Source: Gordonia polyisoprenivorans NBRC 16320 = JCM 10675 (GTDB lineage: Bacteria; Actinomycetota; Actinomycetes; Mycobacteriales; Mycobacteriaceae). Taken from it: a stretch of 64,000 bases of DNA. Shown here one piece after another: positions 17,960 to 25,623 of the stretch (within the stretch, counting starts at the first letter, position 1; each line of letters opens with the position of its first letter). A model generated the notes under the pieces. The model ran no database searches and was not told where the DNA came from. It worked only from the letters and a program-made list of their open reading frames with translations. The stretch lies in assembly GCF_000241325.1 (NCBI RefSeq), contig NZ_BAEI01000057.1:1-64000 (forward strand), in the 5' to 3' direction. Position numbers and translations under genes: made by a program.

Positions 17960-18033
17960 TGTGGTGGTCCGGAACCAGCATCACGGCAAGCGGTCTCGAG
18001 GCTCGGCGCACGCGCCTCGCACCTCGACCATCG
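17938..18033 (+). repeat. 96-bp direct repeat, copy 1 (contains dispersed element copy C)
   Basis: It is identical to 18191-18286 except for one base (CATCACGG versus CACCACGG). It starts with CCGCTGCGAGCGGGATTC, the right arm of the mmsA terminator, and ends with CACCTCGACCATCG. The dispersed element occupies 17992-18030. The copies are 253 bases apart. Confidence 0.92.
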
Positions 18034-18148
18034 GGAGGGGGACACCACCCCGATCGAGGGGAACGCCCCGTCCGCTCTCTCGATCGAGGGGGAAACGTCC
18101 CGTCGTCTTTCCCGAACGAAGGGGAGCGCACCGTCACCTTTCCCCGAT

Positions 18149-18190
18149 GGTCGAGGTGCCGAGGAGCGCCAGCGACGAGGCCTCGAGACC
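18149..18190 (-). repeat. Dispersed intergenic element, copy D
   Basis: It begins GGTCGAGGTGCCGAGG and ends GAGGCCTCGAGACC, so it is inverted relative to the copies at 17992 and 18245. It lies between the two 96-bp repeats. The bases before it, 18040-18148, hold degenerate GAGGGGGAA/GAAGGGGAG runs similar to those after the HNH gene. Confidence 0.65.
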
Positions 18191-18286
18191 CCGCTGCGAG
18201 CGGGATTCTTTGTGTGGTGGTCCGGAACCAGCACCACGGCAAGCGGTCTCGAGGCTCGGCGCACGCGCCTCGCACCTCGACCATCG
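18191..18286 (+). repeat. 96-bp direct repeat, copy 2 (contains dispersed element copy E)
   Basis: Second copy of the 17938-18033 repeat. It has only the right arm of the terminator hairpin, so it should not terminate by itself. The element lies at 18245-18283. The stretch 18287-18369 up to the LacI gene stop holds nothing I recognise. Confidence 0.92.
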
Positions 18287-18369
18287 ATCCGGGGGGCGAC
18301 CATCCGGGGGGCTCGGCGACCGATCGGTTGGGGAAGGCCAACCGGGAGGCGCTCGGCGACCACCCGGCA

Positions 18370-19410
18370 CTACCGCTGCTCGCGGGGTGGAGCCGTCGTG
18401 CCGCGCACTTTCAGCGAGGGTTCGAGCACGACGTCATCGCCGCCGTCGGACTGGTCGGTGAGCATTGCGACGGCGAGATCGACTGCGGTGGTGGCCATTC
18501 CGGTTGCGTCCTGGTGGATCGTGGTCAGATCGATCCGGGGGTTGTCGGACAGCAGGCTGTCGTCGTAGCCGACGAGCGAGATGTCGCCGGGGACGTCGAC
18601 ACCGGCTCGGGTGAACACGTCGAGCAGCCCGAGCGCGCAGCGGTCGTTGCCGGCGAGGATGGCTGTCGGTAACCTGCTGCGCCCCAGGAGTTCTCGTGCG
18701 GCGCGCGCACCCGCATCCTCACGATGCGCGCCGGCCACGATCGCGATGTGCTCGGAGAGCCCGTGTCGTTGCATCGCCGTGCGGTAGCCGAGGGTACGGT
18801 CGCCGGCCCCCGGACCGTCACCGCCGTCGACGTGCAGGATGTCCCGGTGACCCAGTCCCACAAGATAATCCACGGCCTGCGCCATGCCGAGATGGTCGTC
18901 GGTGCGCACCGTCGCCACTGCGCCCGCATGCAGTACGTCCTCGGTCAACGTCCGGCCCACCACCACCATCGGTGCGCGTGCCGCCACCGGGAGCAACTCG
19001 GCGCCGTCGGTGTGCGGCCCCAGCACGATCAGGGCACCGCAGCGGTGATCGATCAGCCGCTCGAGCGAGGACACCTCCGAGCGCTCCGGCAGGTTCGCCG
19101 TCAACAACACGTCGTGGTTCAGCGCCTCGGCCGCCGGATACATGTGGGTGACGAGCTCGGACTGGAACAACTGCGACATGTCGACCAGCACGCCGAGAGT
19201 GCGGCTCCGCCCCCGGGCGAGCATCCGGGCGACCGAGTCGGGACGGTAACCCAACTCCTCGGCGACGGCGAGCACGCGCAGCTGCGTCTCCTCCCCCGCA
19301 CCAGGCTTGCCGGCCAGGATGAACGAGACCAAAGTGCGCGACACGCCGGCGCGTTCGGCCACGTCGGCCATGGTCGGTCGCCGACGCCGGGACCCTGCAG
19401 TGGTCGTCAT
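18370..19410 (-). CDS. LacI-family transcriptional regulator of the inositol cluster
   Basis: A complete 346-residue LacI/GalR repressor. The N-terminal helix-turn-helix is PTMADVAERAGVSRTLVSFI (residues about 12-31), followed by the hinge region and the periplasmic-binding-protein-like sensor (LGVLVDMSQLFQSELV, ILAGNDRCALGLLD, SLVGYDDSLLSDNPRIDLTT). It is divergent from the sugar porter at 19519 and sits beside the iol operon, so it probably senses inositol or a derivative and represses the transporter and itself. Two overlapping CG-centred palindromes at 19475-19494 are candidate sites for it. Whether it also binds TGTCMGGACA is unknown. Confidence 0.85.
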   Translation of the reverse strand: MTTTAGSRRRRPTMADVAERAGVSRTLVSFILAGKPGAGEETQLRVLAVAEELGYRPDSVARMLARGRSRTLGVLVDMSQLFQSELVTHMYPAAEALNHDVLLTANLPERSEVSSLERLIDHRCGALIVLGPHTDGAELLPVAARAPMVVVGRTLTEDVLHAGAVATVRTDDHLGMAQAVDYLVGLGHRDILHVDGGDGPGAGDRTLGYRTAMQRHGLSEHIAIVAGAHREDAGARAARELLGRSRLPTAILAGNDRCALGLLDVFTRAGVDVPGDISLVGYDDSLLSDNPRIDLTTIHQDATGMATTAVDLAVAMLTDQSDGGDDVVLEPSLKVRGTTAPPREQR

Positions 19411-19435
19411 GACTAACCCCGTTTCCGAGTGACGC

Positions 19436-19464
19436 TTGACACAATCGCTTTGTCAGGACATAGT
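19436..19464 (+). promoter_or_regulatory. Promoter of the 19519 transporter with internal TGTCAGGACA operator
   Basis: TTGACA (19436-19441) and CATAGT (19459-19464) are 17 bases apart, a good sigma-A-type promoter. TGTCAGGACA occupies 19451-19460, between and touching the -10 box, so a bound protein would block RNA polymerase. This is the third copy of the operator in the inositol island. Confidence 0.72.
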
Positions 19465-19474
19465 ACTACTCACA

Positions 19475-19494
19475 CGCGTTAGTAACGCGCGTTA
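19475..19494. promoter_or_regulatory. Overlapping palindromes, candidate LacI-type operators
   Basis: CGCGTTA-G-TAACGCG (19475-19489) and TAACGC-GCGTTA (19483-19494) are both perfect inverted repeats and share bases. The second has the central CG step usual for LacI/GalR operators. They lie between the LacI gene and the transporter, downstream of the transporter promoter. Confidence 0.55.
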
Positions 19495-19518
19495 GTTCCC
19501 CAGGAAATCGAGGTTTCC

Positions 19519-20934
19519 ATGTCTACGACGACATCAGCCGCTTCCAACAGGCGGTTTCTCACCAAGCTCACCGTCATCGCCACTCTCGGCGGACTGCTCT
19601 TCGGCTACGACACCGGAGTGATCTCCGGTGCGCTGCTCTACATGAAAGACGATCTCCACCTCTCGGCCTTCGGCGAAGCCACCGTCGTCAGCGCCCTACT
19701 CTTCCCCGGCGCCGCCTTCGGCGCACTGTTCGGCGGCCGCGTGGCCGACCGGCTCGGGCGCAAGCGCACGCTGCTGCTGTGCGGCCTGGTCTTCCTGGTC
19801 GGCGCCGTCGGCTGCGCCCTCGCCCCGAATGTGGCGATCATGGTCATCGCCCGCATCATCCTCGGCCTCGGCGTCGGCGCCGCGGCGGTCACCTGCCCCC
19901 TCTATCTGGCCGAGATGGCGCCCGCCGAGCGTCGTGGCCGGATGGTCACCATCAACGAGTTGATGATCGTCACCGGTCAGATGTTGGCCTTCGCCATGAA
20001 CGCGCTGCTCGACCACATCGTCACCGACCCGCACGTGTGGCGCGTCATGCTCGCCGTCGCCGCGGTGCCCGCGGTCGCACTGTTGCTGGGCATGCTCGCC
20101 CTGCCCGACTCGCCGCGCTGGTACGCCCTCAAAGGACGCCTCGATGAGTCACGAAACGTCCTGGGCCGCAGCCGTACACCCGACGAGGCCGACGCCGAGT
20201 ACGCGACCATCGTCGATCACATCACGCACATGCGCGGTGGCCGCACCCCGCTGTCGGTGGTGCGCGACGTGCCGTGGATTCGACGGATCGTGCTGATCGG
20301 TTGCGGGCTGGCCATCATCCAGCAGGCAACCGGCATCAACACCGTGAACTACTACGCACCGACGATCCTCGAGCAGAGCGGACTGGGCGTCAGCGCCGCA
20401 CTCATCGCGACCATCGCGGTCGGCGTCACCTCGGTGGTCACCACCATCATCGGCATCATCCTGCTGGGCTACATCGGCCGCCGCACCATGCTGCTGATCG
20501 GCTTCTCGGGCGTCGCGATCACCCAGGCCGCCCTCGCCCTGGCATTCCTGCTGCCGCAGACGACCTCACGCAGCTACATCATCCTCGCGTGCATGGTGGC
20601 CTTCGTCGCCTTCGTGCAGATGTTCATCGGCACCTGCGTGTGGCTGCTGCTCTCGGAGATCTTCCCGCTCAGCGTCCGCGGCTTCGCGATGGGCATCGCG
20701 GTCTTCGTCCTCTGGTGCACCAACGCGCTGATCTCGTTCCTGTTCCCGGTGCTCAACTCGGCACTCGGCTCGACCGGAACCTTCGGACTGTTCGTCTTGG
20801 TCAATCTCGCCTCGCTGGCCTTCGTGTACCGATCGGTGCCGGAGACCAAGGGCATCACCCTCGAAGGCCTCGAGGAGCACCTCGAAGCCCATCACGACAG
20901 CCGCAGCCCGGCCGCGGTGACCGCAGCAGCCTGA
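19519..20934 (+). CDS. iolT: Sugar porter-family MFS transporter, probable myo-inositol uptake
   Basis: A 471-residue sugar porter (MFS) with 12 predicted membrane segments. Family signatures are GGLLFGYDTGVISGALL at the start, DRLGRKRTLL after helix 2, QQATGINTVNYYAPTI in helix 7, and the C-terminal PETKGITLEGLEEHL. It most resembles the inositol/proton symporters IolT of Gram-positive bacteria. Its position opposite the LacI regulator, and the operator shared with the iolC operon, support inositol as substrate. A 20-bp hairpin terminator follows. Confidence 0.88.
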   Translation: MSTTTSAASNRRFLTKLTVIATLGGLLFGYDTGVISGALLYMKDDLHLSAFGEATVVSALLFPGAAFGALFGGRVADRLGRKRTLLLCGLVFLVGAVGCALAPNVAIMVIARIILGLGVGAAAVTCPLYLAEMAPAERRGRMVTINELMIVTGQMLAFAMNALLDHIVTDPHVWRVMLAVAAVPAVALLLGMLALPDSPRWYALKGRLDESRNVLGRSRTPDEADAEYATIVDHITHMRGGRTPLSVVRDVPWIRRIVLIGCGLAIIQQATGINTVNYYAPTILEQSGLGVSAALIATIAVGVTSVVTTIIGIILLGYIGRRTMLLIGFSGVAITQAALALAFLLPQTTSRSYIILACMVAFVAFVQMFIGTCVWLLLSEIFPLSVRGFAMGIAVFVLWCTNALISFLFPVLNSALGSTGTFGLFVLVNLASLAFVYRSVPETKGITLEGLEEHLEAHHDSRSPAAVTAAA

Positions 20935-20965
20935 CCGCAGGCACGGCACGACAACCGAACACCGA

Positions 20966-21009
20966 CGAACCCCGTGGGCGAGACCATTCGGTCTCGCCCA
21001 CGGGGTTCG
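20966..21009. terminator. Strong hairpin, probably a bidirectional terminator
   Basis: A 20-bp perfect stem, left arm 20966-20985 (CGAACCCCGTGGGCGAGACC) and right arm 20990-21009, with a 4-base ATTC loop. It lies between the convergent transporter and oxidoreductase genes. It has no long T tract. Confidence 0.85.
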
Positions 21010-21010
21010 G

Positions 21011-21055
21011 TCGTCAGAGACGCAGGGTCGTCAGAGATGCAGGGTCGTCAGAGGC
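21011..21055. repeat. 17-bp tandem repeat duplicating the 3' end of the 21048 gene
   Basis: GTCGTCAGAGACGCAGG, GTCGTCAGAGATGCAGG and a partial GTCGTCAGAGGCG lie head to tail. Each copy contains TCA, the reverse complement of the TGA that ends the leftward oxidoreductase gene, so the true stop is followed by two more copies of the same gene end. Confidence 0.85.
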
Positions 21056-22067
21056 GTACGAGGACCCCTTCGTCGGCGCTGCGTCGTGCGGCGTCGAGCA
21101 CCTCGAGCACCGCAACGCCCTCCGACGCCGGGACAGGCTGGGGCGCACCGTGATCCACCGCTGCGGCGAATCGCCGATAATACTCGTCGGCACGCCCCTG
21201 CGCCGACGGGACCGTCCGGGCGCCAGCGGCGGTGTGCAGCGTCCCGAGCCGGTCGGGACGTTCGAATCCCCACCCCGCCGGATCGTCGACCGGCCGCTTG
21301 CCCGCGAGGATCTGCTCGGTCTGCGCGTCGGTGCCGTCGCTGAGGTATGCGCCGAGCGAACCGTAAAGCCGCCACTGTCGCGACACGACGTGGTTGAGCT
21401 TGCTCGAGGTCACCGTGGAGAAGACGCCGCTGCGGTGGGTCATCGACACGCTGAATCCACAGTCGGTCCGACCGGCCGGCAGATCCACCCGGTCGAGGTG
21501 GGCGTACACCGACTCGACCGGCCCCAGCAGGGTGAGCATCTGATCGACGAGGTGTGCGCCGATGTCGCGCAACAGTCCACCCGTGGGGCCTGCGTCGAGT
21601 CCGGCGGCCTCGTCGAGGTCATACCGCGACTCCACCCGCCAGAGGTCACCGAGTTCGGGCAGCACACCGGTGACGGTCGCGAAGTCGGCGTCGAAGCGGC
21701 GATTGTGGAACACACTCAGCAACACACCGGCTTTCGCCGCCGCCCGCTCCAGTTCCCGACCGCCGTCGGCATCCGGCGCGAAGGGCTTGTCGGCCACCAC
21801 GTGCACGCCCCGCGACACCGCCTCGAGCACCAGATCACGGCGCGTCTGCGGCGGCGTGGTGATGGTCACCGCGTCCACGCCGGCATCGAGCAGATCGCCG
21901 AGTGAGTCGAAGACCGCAACACCCGGAAGATCCGTCGCCACCTCGCGGCGACGATCGGGGTTGCGGGTGACCACCCCGGCCAGCTCGATCTCGGGTACCG
22001 CCTGGATATAGGGCGCATGGAAGATCCGTCCACCCGCGCCGTAACCGACCAATCCCAGTCTCACCAT
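21048..22067 (-). CDS. Gfo/Idh/MocA-family oxidoreductase, scyllo-inositol dehydrogenase (IolW)-like
   Basis: A 339-residue NAD(P)-dependent dehydrogenase. The motif GYGAGGRIFHAPYIQ, with Phe-His-Ala-Pro after the glycine loop, and the ADKPFAPDAD lysine motif are typical of the NADP-dependent IolW/YvaA scyllo-inositol dehydrogenase branch rather than IolG. GGLLRDIGAHLVDQMLTL carries the catalytic Asp/His. ATG 22067 follows a close GGAG; GTG 22076 is an alternative start. The shared operator lies only 16 bases upstream of the start. A single-gene leftward unit ending at the tandem repeat. Confidence 0.83.
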   Translation of the reverse strand: MVRLGLVGYGAGGRIFHAPYIQAVPEIELAGVVTRNPDRRREVATDLPGVAVFDSLGDLLDAGVDAVTITTPPQTRRDLVLEAVSRGVHVVADKPFAPDADGGRELERAAAKAGVLLSVFHNRRFDADFATVTGVLPELGDLWRVESRYDLDEAAGLDAGPTGGLLRDIGAHLVDQMLTLLGPVESVYAHLDRVDLPAGRTDCGFSVSMTHRSGVFSTVTSSKLNHVVSRQWRLYGSLGAYLSDGTDAQTEQILAGKRPVDDPAGWGFERPDRLGTLHTAAGARTVPSAQGRADEYYRRFAAAVDHGAPQPVPASEGVAVLEVLDAARRSADEGVLVRL

Positions 22068-22082
22068 CGACTCCACTTCATT

Positions 22083-22092
22083 TGTCCGGACA
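22083..22092. promoter_or_regulatory. TGTCCGGACA operator before the IolW-like gene
   Basis: A perfect palindrome TGTCCGGACA inside TTTGTCCGGACATT. It lies 16 bases upstream of ATG 22067, close enough to overlap the transcription start. Outer CATTTGT/ACAAATG bases at 22079-22103 make a wider imperfect inverted repeat. Confidence 0.68.
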
Positions 22093-22109
22093 TTGGTACA
22101 AATGTAGCG

Positions 22110-22991
22110 TCAGGCAGTCCGTGTCGTCACCTCCCGGACGATGTCGAGTACCGCCCGGGCGGCCGTCGATGGCGAGCGCACAGAGGAGTGCGCGATCGAG
22201 ACAACCCAGTCGAGATCGCGGTCGGTGCAGGGCACCCCCACCGCACCGGCGTGGTCGTGGGCGACGCTCCAGGGCACCAAGGTCACCCCGAAATCGTTGA
22301 GCGCCAATCGGATACCGAACTCTTGATCGGCCACCTCGATCACCGATCGGCGGTGCGGGAGCCACTTGTCGGTCACCGCGCGGGTACCCCACCCGGGCGG
22401 ATAGTCGATGGTGCGTTCGGCGGCGAGATCCGCGGCAGTGAAGCCGCCGGCCCGAACCAGCCGGTGGTCGGGGTGGGCCACCAGCACCAGGGGCTCTCGG
22501 GCCAGCCGGTACACGGTGATGCCGGGGATCTCCTGATCCGGACCGCCGAGCAGTGCCAGATCCAGCGTTCCGTCGCGCAGCCCGCGGATGTTGCCCTGAC
22601 TGCCCTGCGGATTCTGCCGCATCGCGATCGCGACACCCGGATGCCGCCGATGCACCGCCCCGAACGCCTCCGCGAGATCGATGGTGACGATGTTGACCAA
22701 GGCACCCACCGCGACATCACCGCGGATGTCCCCGCGCAGCGCCGCGAGGGCGTCGACGATCTCGGCGCGCGCCCGGACCGCGGCTCGAGCGGGTTCGACG
22801 ACAGCGCGCCCGGCCTCGGTGAGCACCAGCGTGGTCGGGGTGCGATCGAAGAGTGGCGCGCCGACCTCGCGCTCGAGTTTGGCCACCGACGTCGACACCG
22901 CCGACTGCACGACCTGCATCGACCGTGCCGCAGCGGTGAAGGTGCCATGCTCACAGCACGCGAGGAAGTAGTCGAGTTGTCGCAGTTCCAT
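22110..22991 (-). CDS. LysR-family transcriptional regulator
   Basis: A 293-residue LysR regulator. The winged helix-turn-helix is at residues 1-60 (MELRQLDYFLACCEHGTFT, SAVSTSVAKLEREVGAPLFDR), and the rest is the inducer-binding domain. ATG 22991 begins the usual MELRQL start; the longer in-frame start at 23054 would add an atypical extension. It is divergent from the MFS gene at 23103 and probably controls it. A TAGAT-N12-ATCTA inverted repeat lies between them. No relation to inositol is evident. Confidence 0.88.
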   Translation of the reverse strand: MELRQLDYFLACCEHGTFTAAARSMQVVQSAVSTSVAKLEREVGAPLFDRTPTTLVLTEAGRAVVEPARAAVRARAEIVDALAALRGDIRGDVAVGALVNIVTIDLAEAFGAVHRRHPGVAIAMRQNPQGSQGNIRGLRDGTLDLALLGGPDQEIPGITVYRLAREPLVLVAHPDHRLVRAGGFTAADLAAERTIDYPPGWGTRAVTDKWLPHRRSVIEVADQEFGIRLALNDFGVTLVPWSVAHDHAGAVGVPCTDRDLDWVVSIAHSSVRSPSTAARAVLDIVREVTTRTA

Positions 22992-23041
22992 CGTGATCGC
23001 CCTCTCACTCACCCCCGCCGACCTGGCCATCATCTTCGATG

Positions 23042-23063
23042 TAGATGTGGCCATCAGAATCTA
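23042..23063. promoter_or_regulatory. Candidate LysR operator
   Basis: TAGAT (23042-23046) and ATCTA (23059-23063) form an inverted repeat with a 12-base spacer, near the T-N11-A form of LysR sites. It lies in the 111 bases between the LysR gene and the divergent transporter. Confidence 0.5.
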
Positions 23064-23102
23064 TCGCTTTTCTTCACGACGACCGGGCCGCACCATGGGT
23101 AC

Positions 23103-24365
23103 ATGGCGTCGACGACCTCCTCCCCGACCACCCGACTCAGCCGGGTGATCGTGCTGTTGTTCGCGGTGACCGCGGGGTCCTCGGCGGGCTGTCTCTACTA
23201 CCTGCAGCCCCTGCTGCACGAGGTCGGCGGCGACCTCCACGTCTCGACGACGGCCGCGGGCCTGATCATCTCGGTGACCCAGGTCGGCTATCTGATCGGT
23301 CTGGCTCTGGTCGTACCGCTAGGCGACTTCCTGGACCGCCGACGGCTCGTCGGCGGGCTGCTGGTCGTGTCGTGCATCGGTTTGGCGATCGCCGCGGCGG
23401 CACCCACCTACGCGGTCCTGATGATCATGGTGTTCGCGGTCGGGGTGTCGGCGTCGGCGGCGCAGGTGGTCGTGCCGTGGGCCGCGGCGGTGGCCGGGCC
23501 GAGTGAACGCGGCGCCGTCGTCGGCACGGTGATGAGCGGATTGCTCGTCGGCATCCTGTTCTCGCGCGTCCTGTCGGGTCTCATCGCGCAGGCGGGCGGC
23601 TGGCGCACCGTGCTCGTCGTCGCCGCGGTCATGCAGGTGATGATGGCCGCGGCCGTGTGGTGGCGGGCGCCGCACACCGCGGTCGAGCGCTCGAACAGCA
23701 CCTCGTATCCGCGTGTGCTGGCCTCGATCGCGACGCTGATCCGCACGGAGAACGTCCTGAGACACCGCATGGTGCTCGGCGGGCTGAACATGGCCGCCTT
23801 CTCCGCGATGTGGACGGCGATCGCGTTCCTGCTCGCCGGAGCGCACGGCTCGTCGTATCACTTCTCCGACGCCGAGATCGGGCTGTTCGGTCTGGCCGGG
23901 GTGGCCGGCGCACTGGCCGCCCCGCGGGTCGGCAGACTCGCCGACCGCGGCTATCTGCGCCACACCCAGTACGGCGTGTGGGTCGTCCAGCTTCTCAGCT
24001 GGGGGCTGCTGTGGGCGGGTGCGCATCAGGTGTTGGTGCTGATCCTGGCGCTTCTCGTCTTCGATTTCGGCGTGCAGGGCGTGCAGATCGCCAACCAGGC
24101 CGCGGTGTACTCGCTCGACGGCGAGGCACGCTCTCGGCTGACGACCGCCTACATGGTGGCCTACTTCGCCGGTGGCGTCGCGGGTTCGGCGTTCGGCGGA
24201 TGGGCGTATCAGATCGGCGGCTGGAACCTGGTGTGCGCTGCGGGTGCGGCCACCGCAGTACTCGGCATCGTGCTGTGGGCGGCGTTCGCAATCGGTGAGC
24301 GCGAGCACTCGGTGCAAGGAGTCGCCGCGCAGCAACGGCTGCGCGGCGAAGTCCAGGCGGTCTAG
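23103..24365 (+). CDS. MFS transporter, DHA1-type
   Basis: A membrane transporter of 420 residues with about 12 hydrophobic segments. The start AGCLYYLQPLLHEVGGDL and the loop motif LGDFLDRRRLVGGLL resemble the YgaY/NepI group of DHA1 exporters. ATG 23103 begins the conserved part; nothing upstream in frame looks coding. It is divergent from the LysR gene and its last four bases overlap the stop of the convergent desaturase gene. The exported compound is unknown. Confidence 0.82.
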   Translation: MASTTSSPTTRLSRVIVLLFAVTAGSSAGCLYYLQPLLHEVGGDLHVSTTAAGLIISVTQVGYLIGLALVVPLGDFLDRRRLVGGLLVVSCIGLAIAAAAPTYAVLMIMVFAVGVSASAAQVVVPWAAAVAGPSERGAVVGTVMSGLLVGILFSRVLSGLIAQAGGWRTVLVVAAVMQVMMAAAVWWRAPHTAVERSNSTSYPRVLASIATLIRTENVLRHRMVLGGLNMAAFSAMWTAIAFLLAGAHGSSYHFSDAEIGLFGLAGVAGALAAPRVGRLADRGYLRHTQYGVWVVQLLSWGLLWAGAHQVLVLILALLVFDFGVQGVQIANQAAVYSLDGEARSRLTTAYMVAYFAGGVAGSAFGGWAYQIGGWNLVCAAGAATAVLGIVLWAAFAIGEREHSVQGVAAQQRLRGEVQAV

Positions 24366-25579
24366 CGCGAACTCAGCGCGCGACGGCGCAACCGCCGCCT
24401 GCGCCGGGCCTCGGCGATGGCCGAGCGCAGACCGAGCGCCTTGTCGATGCCCGCGAAGCGCCGTTCCGACGCCGTCTCGGGTGCATCGTCGGCGGTGTCG
24501 CGCAGGAACCGGTCCGGCAACGCGAGTTTGTTGATGGTGCGCAGCGTCTTGCCGTATTGCACCCACAGCGAGCCGGTCGTGTAGGGCAGATCGTATTTCT
24601 CACACAGTTCACGCACGCGCACCGAGATGTCGGCGAGCCGATTGCTCGGCAGATCGGGATAGAGATGGTGCTCGATCTGGTAGCAGAGGTTCCCCGACAT
24701 GAACGCCATGGCCGGGCCTGCGTGAAAGTTGGCGCTGCCCAACATCTGTCGCAGATACCACTGACCCTGGGTCTCGTCCTCGAGGGTGTCGACGGTGAAC
24801 TTCTCCGCGCCGTCCGGGAAATGACCGCAGAAGATGACCACGTACGCCCACAGGTTGCGGATCAGATTCGCCGTCAGATTCGCGGTCAGGGTGTGCCGGA
24901 AATTCGGGCCGGTCAGCGCCGGGAACAACACATAGTCCTTGGCGACCTGCTTGCCGATCTTGCGACCGAATTCCTTCATCTGCGGGATCGCGACCTCTTT
25001 GGGCTTCTCGCCCTGAATGACCTCTTTGAGCGCGAGGTCGTGCAGGCCGATGCCCCATTCGAAGGTGGCCGCCAGGATGACGTTGAACAGCGGCTGCAGC
25101 GCGCGGCGCGGTTCCCAGGGCTCGTCGCGGGTGACCCGCAGGATCTTGTAGCCGACGTCGTGATCCATGCCGACGACGTTGGTGTACTTGTGATGGATGT
25201 AGTTGTGGGAGTGCTTCCAGTGCGGCGACGCGCACACCATGTCCCATTCCCACGTCGTCGAGTGGACCTCGGGATCGTTCATCCAATCCCACTGCCCGTG
25301 CATCACGTTGTGCCCGAGCTCCATGTTCTCGATGATCTTGGCCACTGCGAGCGCGCCGGTGCCCAGCAGCCACAACGACCGCCGATGGCTGCCGAGCAGC
25401 GCGAGACGCCCGGCGACCTCGAGGACCCGGTGTGCGAGGATCGTGCGCCGCAGGTAGGTGACGTCGCGCACCCCGCGGTCGGCCTCGATCTCGCGGCGCA
25501 GCGCGTCGAGTTCGGCCCCGAGCGCCTCGACGTCGGCGTCGGTCAGGTGGGCGTACTCATTGATGTCGGTGATTGCCAT
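24362..25579 (-). CDS. Acyl-CoA/fatty acid desaturase (DesA3-like), second of tandem pair
   Basis: A membrane di-iron desaturase of 405 residues related to M. tuberculosis DesA3 (Rv3229c), which makes oleoyl-CoA. The three histidine boxes are intact: HNVMH (residues 90-94), HWKHSHNYIHH (120-130) and QIEHHLYPDLPSNR (about 302-315). It starts 44 bases after the paralogous desaturase, so the two form an operon. It needs an electron donor; the reductase at 28326 is the likely partner. It has a basic Arg-rich C terminus. Confidence 0.9.
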   Translation of the reverse strand: MAITDINEYAHLTDADVEALGAELDALRREIEADRGVRDVTYLRRTILAHRVLEVAGRLALLGSHRRSLWLLGTGALAVAKIIENMELGHNVMHGQWDWMNDPEVHSTTWEWDMVCASPHWKHSHNYIHHKYTNVVGMDHDVGYKILRVTRDEPWEPRRALQPLFNVILAATFEWGIGLHDLALKEVIQGEKPKEVAIPQMKEFGRKIGKQVAKDYVLFPALTGPNFRHTLTANLTANLIRNLWAYVVIFCGHFPDGAEKFTVDTLEDETQGQWYLRQMLGSANFHAGPAMAFMSGNLCYQIEHHLYPDLPSNRLADISVRVRELCEKYDLPYTTGSLWVQYGKTLRTINKLALPDRFLRDTADDAPETASERRFAGIDKALGLRSAIAEARRRRRLRRRALSSR

Positions 25580-25623
25580 CGGTGTCCATTATGCGCTTGC
25601 GGCGCCGAGACGGGGAGCCCGCC

